Source of the DNA: CAYJBH01 sp964370605
GTDB taxonomy: Bacteria; Bacillota; Clostridia; Oscillospirales; Ruminococcaceae
Reading direction: 5' to 3'
Length of the DNA stretch: 17,872 nucleotides
Assembly: GCA_964370605.1 (NCBI GenBank)
Contig: CAYJJX010000031.1
Coordinates: 1-17,872, forward strand
Part shown: positions 13,696 to 17,872 of the stretch, in pieces
Layout: each line of letters opens with the position of its first letter
Position numbering within the stretch: the stretch's first letter is position 1
Translations under genes and position numbers: made by a program
Notes under the pieces: model-generated
Told to the model about the DNA's origin: nothing
Database searches by the model: none
Seen by the model: the letters and a program-made list of their open reading frames with translations, nothing else

Positions 13696-14745
13696 TCAAC
13701 ATAACATTGAAAGAGGCTCTTTTAACATGAGTGCTATCTCACCGAGGAAATTTGCACAGACAAATCCATCATAACACCCTGGGTCAAAAGAGATAGTCAA
13801 TGTGAGCATATCCGCCACCTTGATACTGTCATTCTCTTCTACCCGCACCCCTTTGCGTACCGAGCCAATCGATAGGGACAGTCCACCCGTACAAATAGTA
13901 GAATAATCAACACCGGTAAAGGAAAAATCATGTATCGTCAGCGCGATGTCATCACCTGTCTTAACCGTCTGTCCTTCCTGCCTTGTGCTTACAAGCGCTC
14001 GCATCGAGAGGATGTCGTAATTGGTCAAAAACACACCTCCATCAGGGGAAAAAACGGCGATTTTATCGCTGTCGTTATCGAACATATTGAGCTGTTTTAC
14101 CACCTTCAAAGTAGCAAAGATAATAAAGTCACTGTAACCTATCTTCACGCCGTGTGAAATGATTATGTCTTGAAATTTTTGTATCTCATCAAGAAAAACT
14201 TCAACCGTGTGGCTGTTGTGCATTTTCAATGATGAGTTGTCTTTGTACATCATCACTTTCTCTTTTGCACTAATTACGTCACGCTCAACTATTACACCGA
14301 GCGGTCCGGTAGGTTCAATCGTAGATATTTCTATCCCAAGCGATTTCGCCGTCGTCCTCGCGAGTGGTGTCGAGAGTATCTTCTGTGTCACTGTTGCATT
14401 TTTCGAGTGAGACTGTGTAGGCTGCATCGATGGTATAACCTTTACGACTGCTGATACCGACGTTGTATCTGAAGTATCCCCTTCTGCTATATTATCTGTC
14501 TGATCCCCGGGGTCACCTATAATTGCGATTGGTTTTGTTATCTCAACCGTATCTCCTGCCGGATGGAGAATTTTGAGCAACGTTCCATTAACTTGTGCAT
14601 CAATGGTTATCGTAAGTTTGTCCGTCTCCATCTCAAATAGGGGCTTACCGGCAGTGACCTCCTCCCCCTCGTCTACAAGCCACTTCGAAATGAGACCTTC
14701 GGTCATTTGAAGTCCCTGTTTTGGCAATATTACTGTCTCTGGCAT
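13696..14745 (-). CDS. Lipoyl E2 protein of a 2-oxoacid dehydrogenase, with degenerate catalytic domain
   Basis: The 349-residue protein has three parts. Residues 1-78 are a lipoyl domain with METDKLT and the lipoylated Lys43. Residues 125-158 are a peripheral-subunit-binding domain (STPLARTTAKSLGIE, then GVIVERDVI). Residues 174-349 resemble the acyltransferase core (YSDFIIFATLKVVKQLNMF, LSIGSVRKGV, LTLTISFD). The family active site HRxxDG at the end of that core here reads PGCYDG (322-327): the histidine is proline, encoded by CCA, while the DG is kept. The core is also about 50 residues shorter than usual. It may only carry the lipoyl arm and scaffold E1 and E3, or use another acyl acceptor. 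The ribosome site AAGGA is 12 bases upstream of the ATG, rather far. It follows E1 beta after an unusually long 144-base gap. Confidence 0.82.
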   Translation of the reverse strand: MPETVILPKQGLQMTEGLISKWLVDEGEEVTAGKPLFEMETDKLTITIDAQVNGTLLKILHPAGDTVEITKPIAIIGDPGDQTDNIAEGDTSDTTSVSAVVKVIPSMQPTQSHSKNATVTQKILSTPLARTTAKSLGIEISTIEPTGPLGVIVERDVISAKEKVMMYKDNSSLKMHNSHTVEVFLDEIQKFQDIIISHGVKIGYSDFIIFATLKVVKQLNMFDNDSDKIAVFSPDGGVFLTNYDILSMRALVSTRQEGQTVKTGDDIALTIHDFSFTGVDYSTICTGGLSLSIGSVRKGVRVEENDSIKVADMLTLTISFDPGCYDGFVCANFLGEIALMLKEPLSMLC

Positions 14746-14889
14746 CGTTAATTGCTGTCCTTTCTATAAAATATTGCTTCGCCAATTAAAGCATGGGAAA
14801 AGATTGGCGAGAGATTTTGTTAGTATCACAATGAAAAGGTCTTTAGACGTAAAAAAAACGGCAAAATCACCACCAAAATTTCCTGCAGT
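14746..14889 (-). other. Long gap between E1 beta and E2 with an 8-bp inverted repeat
   Basis: No gene is seen in these 144 bases, although the other spacings upstream in this operon are from minus 4 to 16 bases. It holds TCGCCAAT (14779-14786) and ATTGGCGA (14803-14810), a perfect 8-bp stem with a 16-base loop and no U-run on the minus strand. An eight-T run lies nearer the E1 beta stop. It could be an mRNA processing or stability element that sets a different E2 level, or the scar of a deletion. Confidence 0.4.
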
Positions 14890-15879
14890 TTAGTTGGTAG
14901 AGCAATACAATACGCTCTTGACTGCATCGTAGATATCTTTAGGTTGTGGCACAACTGCATTTTCTAGTTCCAGACTGAACGGTAGCGGACATGCCTTTGC
15001 ACCAAGTCGTGCAATTGGTGCGTCGAGATAAGGAAAACAAGCCTCATAAATTTGGGAAGATATCTCAGCACCAACTCCACAGGTCCGATGCGCCTCATGT
15101 ACTACCACGGTACGACCTGTCTTTTTTACCGAATTTGTGATAGTATCTATGTCGAGCGGAACAAGGGTGCGAGGGTCGATAACCTCGACAGAAATGCCCT
15201 CTTGCTCAAGCTTTTTAGCGACATCAAGTGACTTTTTAACATAGGTGTGTGTGGCAACAATTGTTACATCTTCACCCTCTCGCACCACACTAGCCTTGCC
15301 GAATGGTATCATAAAATTCGGATTGTCCGATACATCATCCTTTTCGATATAGAGTCCTTTGTGTTCTATAAATATGACCGGATTGTCATCCCTTATTGCG
15401 GTACGAAGTAGTCCTGCCGCATCATTCGGGGTAGAAGGCATGGCAACCTTGAGCCCAGGAAAATGCATGAATATAGCTTCCATACTTTGACTATGGGTAG
15501 CGGCATTACCTCGACCTACACCCTGTTGACCACGTATAACCAGTGGGATTCGCGCCTTGCCACCAAAGATATATCTTGTCTTTGCTACCTGATTTATAAT
15601 CTGATCCATCGCGACCAGTGCAAAATCCATGTACATAAGCTCCACCACCGGACGCATACCAACACATGCCGCACCAAGACCGACACCGATAAAACCTGCC
15701 TCTGATATAGGAGTGTTTCGCACCCGATCCGTACCAAACTCGTCGGCAAGCCCTCTAGTGCATCCGAATATTCCGCCGAGCACCTCCACATCTTCACCCA
15801 TTACAAAGACGTTTTGGTCACGACGCATCTCGGCGGCTGTTACGTCGCGGATAGCCTGTGCATAGCTGACAATACTCAT
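14890..15879 (-). CDS. 2-oxoacid (pyruvate/acetoin-type) dehydrogenase E1 component, beta subunit
   Basis: The 329-residue protein is the normal length of the E1 beta subunit of PDH/acetoin/branched-chain complexes. It has MGEDVEVLGGIFGCTRGL (27-44) and NTPISEAGFIGVGLGAA (55-71), with Glu60 the conserved acid that activates the TPP aminopyrimidine. GQQGVGRGNAATHSQS (117-132) has the conserved active-site His129, and the C-terminal transketolase domain has VVVHEAH. It pairs with the alpha subunit encoded just before it (16 bases between genes) to decarboxylate a 2-oxoacid and reductively acylate the lipoyl arm of E2. GAGG lies 11 bases before the ATG. Whether the substrate is pyruvate, acetoin, hydroxypyruvate or another acid cannot be read from sequence. 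Confidence 0.92.
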   Translation of the reverse strand: MSIVSYAQAIRDVTAAEMRRDQNVFVMGEDVEVLGGIFGCTRGLADEFGTDRVRNTPISEAGFIGVGLGAACVGMRPVVELMYMDFALVAMDQIINQVAKTRYIFGGKARIPLVIRGQQGVGRGNAATHSQSMEAIFMHFPGLKVAMPSTPNDAAGLLRTAIRDDNPVIFIEHKGLYIEKDDVSDNPNFMIPFGKASVVREGEDVTIVATHTYVKKSLDVAKKLEQEGISVEVIDPRTLVPLDIDTITNSVKKTGRTVVVHEAHRTCGVGAEISSQIYEACFPYLDAPIARLGAKACPLPFSLELENAVVPQPKDIYDAVKSVLYCSTN

Positions 15880-15895
15880 TTATTTTTTTACCTCA

Positions 15896-16852
15896 TCAAT
15901 AAAAAACATTTTCCAAAACGGATTTTATATCCGGCACCGGACTTGCAAGAGCAAACTCCGCCGCTTGTTCTATAAGAACATGAGTGTTCTCTTCAATCAT
16001 AGCAAGTTCTTTTTCGGTACACACACTGTCAGTTATAAGCTGTGCTCTCATTCTTGCTATGGGACAACGTTTTTTCCACTCCTCGACCTCTTCTTTAGAA
16101 CGATATGTCTGTGGGTCTCCGGTCCAGTGACCGAGCCACCGATAGGTCATGCACTCGATAAGTGTCGGTCCATCCCCCGAGCGTGCTCGATCAATTGCCT
16201 CTCGAGCGACATCCATTATTTCAAAAACGTTATTGCCGTCCACCACATAGCTCGGTATATCATATGCGGCGCCACGCTCGGCAACCTGCTTCACCGAGGT
16301 GCTTTGGCTAAAAGGCACTGATATACCATACCCGTTATTTTCACAAACAAAGAGCACCGGAAGCTTCCATACCGAGGCAATGTTTAGCGCTTCATGAAAA
16401 ACCCCCTCATTGGACGCACCGTCACCGAAAAAGGTAACCGCAACATTGTCTTTGCCCTTAAGTTTAGACGCGAGGGCTGCACCTACCGCAATCGGTACAC
16501 CACCGGCGACAATTGCGTTTGCACCAAGGTTGCCGGTTTCAAAATCCGCTATATGCATGGAACCGCCCCTACCTTTACAGTAGCCATCGGCGCGTCCCAT
16601 CAATTCCGCAAGCGCATACTTGGGCTCTGCACCCTTAGCAATGCAGTGACCATGCCCACGATGTGTGCTGGTAATATAATCGCTATCGGTCAATAGGGAG
16701 CATATCGCCGCCGGCGTTGCTTCCTGTCCGATACAAAGGTGCACCGAGCCACGCAGAATATTTTGCTCAAAAAATGTAAGTGCTTTTTGTTCGAACTTGC
16801 GTATTACATTCATAGTGCGATATACATTCAATAAGGAATCTTTATTGTTCAA
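15896..16852 (-). CDS. 2-oxoacid (pyruvate/acetoin-type) dehydrogenase E1 component, alpha subunit
   Basis: This 318-residue TPP-binding alpha subunit has STHRGHGH (62-69), GRGGSMHIAD (94-103) and NLGANAIVAGG (108-118). The TPP/Mg motif GDGASNEG (143-150) ends in ENNGYG (171-176). The pattern is closest to acetoin- and PDH-type E1 alpha proteins of Firmicutes. The start is a TTG at 16852-16850 that overlaps the TGA of the SucD-like gene by four bases (TTGA). A GGAGGG sits about seven bases before it inside that gene, so the two are translationally coupled. The next ATG, 13 codons in, would cut the conserved first helix. With E1 beta and E2 it forms the core of a complex whose E3 must be encoded elsewhere. 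Confidence 0.92.
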   Translation of the reverse strand: MNNKDSLLNVYRTMNVIRKFEQKALTFFEQNILRGSVHLCIGQEATPAAICSLLTDSDYITSTHRGHGHCIAKGAEPKYALAELMGRADGYCKGRGGSMHIADFETGNLGANAIVAGGVPIAVGAALASKLKGKDNVAVTFFGDGASNEGVFHEALNIASVWKLPVLFVCENNGYGISVPFSQSTSVKQVAERGAAYDIPSYVVDGNNVFEIMDVAREAIDRARSGDGPTLIECMTYRWLGHWTGDPQTYRSKEEVEEWKKRCPIARMRAQLITDSVCTEKELAMIEENTHVLIEQAAEFALASPVPDIKSVLENVFY

Positions 16853-17733
16853 AGCTTGCCCTCCTTTTTAAGCTGCAGCATTATGCTACCTATCTGCTGT
16901 GTGCTTTCAGCAATGATAACACCCGCTTCAGACAACGCTTTTTCTTTATTTACAGCACTGCCGCTTCCGTCTGCACCAATTATCGCTCCTGCATGTCCCA
17001 TGCTACGACCTTTGGGTGCGTTCTTACCGGCAATGAGTGCTACTACCGGCTTTTCTGTATGGTGCTTTAAATACTCTGCTGCCTTTTCCTCCTCATCGCC
17101 ACCTATTTCACCGATTATGACAATTGCCTTTGTTTCATTATCCGCCATAAATAGTGGCAACAGGTCGCAAAAGGTCGAGCCCGGTATCATATCGCCACCT
17201 ACTCCAACACAGGTGGATTGACCGAACCCTTGAGTAGACAGGATATGCACCGTCTCATAGCAGTTGGTGGCACTTCTGCTCATCACCCCAATGTTTCCGG
17301 GTGTAAATATACTGTGTGCCATAAAACCTGCTTTACTCTTGCCGGGAGAAATAACACCGAATGAGTTTGGTCCGATTATGCGAGAGCCTTTTTGATTTGC
17401 AAGCGCAGAGCAGTTCATCATATGATGAACCGGAACATGCTCGGCTATAGTGAGAATCAAGGAGATTTCCGACTCAATAGCTTCAGTCACCGACTCTGCG
17501 GTAAAGCGTGCCGGGACGAATAGTACTGTTGTATTTGCATCGGTTCTCTCAACAGCCTCTATCATTGTATTGAATACCGGGATTCCGTGGACATCCTGAC
17601 CACCCTTGCCGGGGCTTACCCCTGCCACCACCTTGGTACCGTATTTTAACATCTGTTCAGTGTGAAAGCTTCCCTCTCGTCCGGTTATGCCCTGCACAAT
17701 AAGCCTTGTGTTACTGTCAATAAGAATACTCAC
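16849..17733 (-). CDS. sucD: Succinyl-CoA synthetase alpha-like (ADP-forming acyl-CoA synthetase) subunit
   Basis: The 294-residue protein matches SucD in length and layout. The N-terminal CoA-binding domain has GITGREGSFHTEQM (15-28) and SPGKGG (40-45). The ligase domain has GEIGG (208-212) and the phosphohistidine loop MGHAGAII (245-252) with His247. It would form, with the SucC-like partner, an enzyme that turns an acyl-CoA plus ADP (or GDP) and phosphate into the acid, CoA and nucleoside triphosphate. Two conserved blocks differ from true SucD: GPNCPG is GPNSFG (121-126), and SRSGTLTYE is SRSATNCYE (152-160). This points to a non-succinate acid. The start is GTG 17733-17731, with AAAGGA 11 bases upstream in the end of the beta gene. 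Confidence 0.85.
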   Translation of the reverse strand: MSILIDSNTRLIVQGITGREGSFHTEQMLKYGTKVVAGVSPGKGGQDVHGIPVFNTMIEAVERTDANTTVLFVPARFTAESVTEAIESEISLILTIAEHVPVHHMMNCSALANQKGSRIIGPNSFGVISPGKSKAGFMAHSIFTPGNIGVMSRSATNCYETVHILSTQGFGQSTCVGVGGDMIPGSTFCDLLPLFMADNETKAIVIIGEIGGDEEEKAAEYLKHHTEKPVVALIAGKNAPKGRSMGHAGAIIGADGSGSAVNKEKALSEAGVIIAESTQQIGSIMLQLKKEGKL

Positions 17734-17737
17734 CTGT

Positions 17738-17872
17738 CTAATATTCCTTTCTGCAACTACTTTCGGAAATTAGCGCCCCAACACTTTGCTCCAATCCGTC
17801 CACTGTGATGAGCTTGACATTCTGCGCCTTGATATCATTTATTATAGAAAGTCCGACATCTTTATTCGTCCC
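17738..17872 (-). CDS. sucC: Succinyl-CoA synthetase beta-like subunit (C-terminal 44 residues)
   Basis: The open frame from the right edge to TAG 17738-17740 reads GTNKDVGLSIINDI, then a strand LITVDGLEQSVGALI and a short tail. This fits the C-terminal CoA-ligase part of SucC, where a GTNxxEG loop is followed by an alpha/beta unit. The stop is four bases before the GTG of the SucD-like gene, the normal sucC-sucD order. The ATP-grasp domain is outside the window, so nucleotide use cannot be judged. Confidence 0.78.
   Translation of the reverse strand, partial: GTNKDVGLSIINDIKAQNVKLITVDGLEQSVGALISESSCRKEY

Noticed and set aside
13696..16852. Naming the E1/E2 genes as acetoin dehydrogenase acoABC
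   Set aside because: Sequence motifs do not separate acetoin from pyruvate and other 2-oxoacid complexes, and no acoR-type regulator or E3 is seen.

Overview
The window looks like a chromosomal stretch of a low-to-moderate-GC Firmicute, most likely a gut-type clostridium. The reasons are strong AGGAGG-type ribosome sites, ATG/GTG/TTG starts, tightly packed operons, a BlaI/BlaR1-type pair, an AzgA-type NCS2 permease and clostridial-looking sugar catabolic genes. Every convincing gene lies on the minus strand, so transcription runs from high to low coordinates. No tRNA, rRNA, CRISPR array or intact mobile element was seen.

Reading in the direction of transcription, the first operon enters from the right edge. 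It holds the tail of a SucC-like subunit (17738-17872), a SucD-like subunit, the E1 alpha and E1 beta subunits of a TPP-dependent 2-oxoacid (pyruvate/acetoin type) dehydrogenase, a lipoyl E2 protein whose catalytic domain is shortened and lacks the HxxxDG histidine, and a PHP-domain metallohydrolase. A 2-oxoacid dehydrogenase next to an ADP-forming acyl-CoA synthetase suggests a route 2-oxoacid -> acyl-CoA -> free acid + ATP. The actual acid is not known. No E3 gene is in view.

The second operon (12320 down to 3356) starts at a clear promoter with a GntR/FadR-type regulator. It continues with a UlaG-like metallo-beta-lactamase-fold protein, a zinc alcohol dehydrogenase, a tartrate/D-malate-type beta-decarboxylating dehydrogenase, deoC, a ribokinase-family kinase, a cytoplasmic GH106-like glycoside hydrolase and a DUF4432 mutarotase-like protein. 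A perfect 15-bp repeat lies once over the promoter and once against the ribosome site of the GntR gene, which suggests autoregulation. Together these genes look like an intracellular pathway for an unusual glycoside or sugar: hydrolysis, anomer conversion, oxidation, lactone opening, decarboxylation, phosphorylation and aldol cleavage. The order of steps and the substrate are inference.

Between 2716 and 3355 there is no intact gene. The stretch holds a decayed C-terminal piece of an AraC-family regulator with two in-frame stops, a bidirectional terminator hairpin and another structured element. Next come an AzgA-type purine permease with its own promoter, palindrome and terminator (1150-2778), then a BlaI-type repressor and the N-terminal two hundred residues of a BlaR1/M56 sensor protease that runs off the left edge. 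That pair is headed by a near-consensus promoter covered by two matching 17-bp dyads. A second consensus-like promoter faces the other way, with no gene in front of it.
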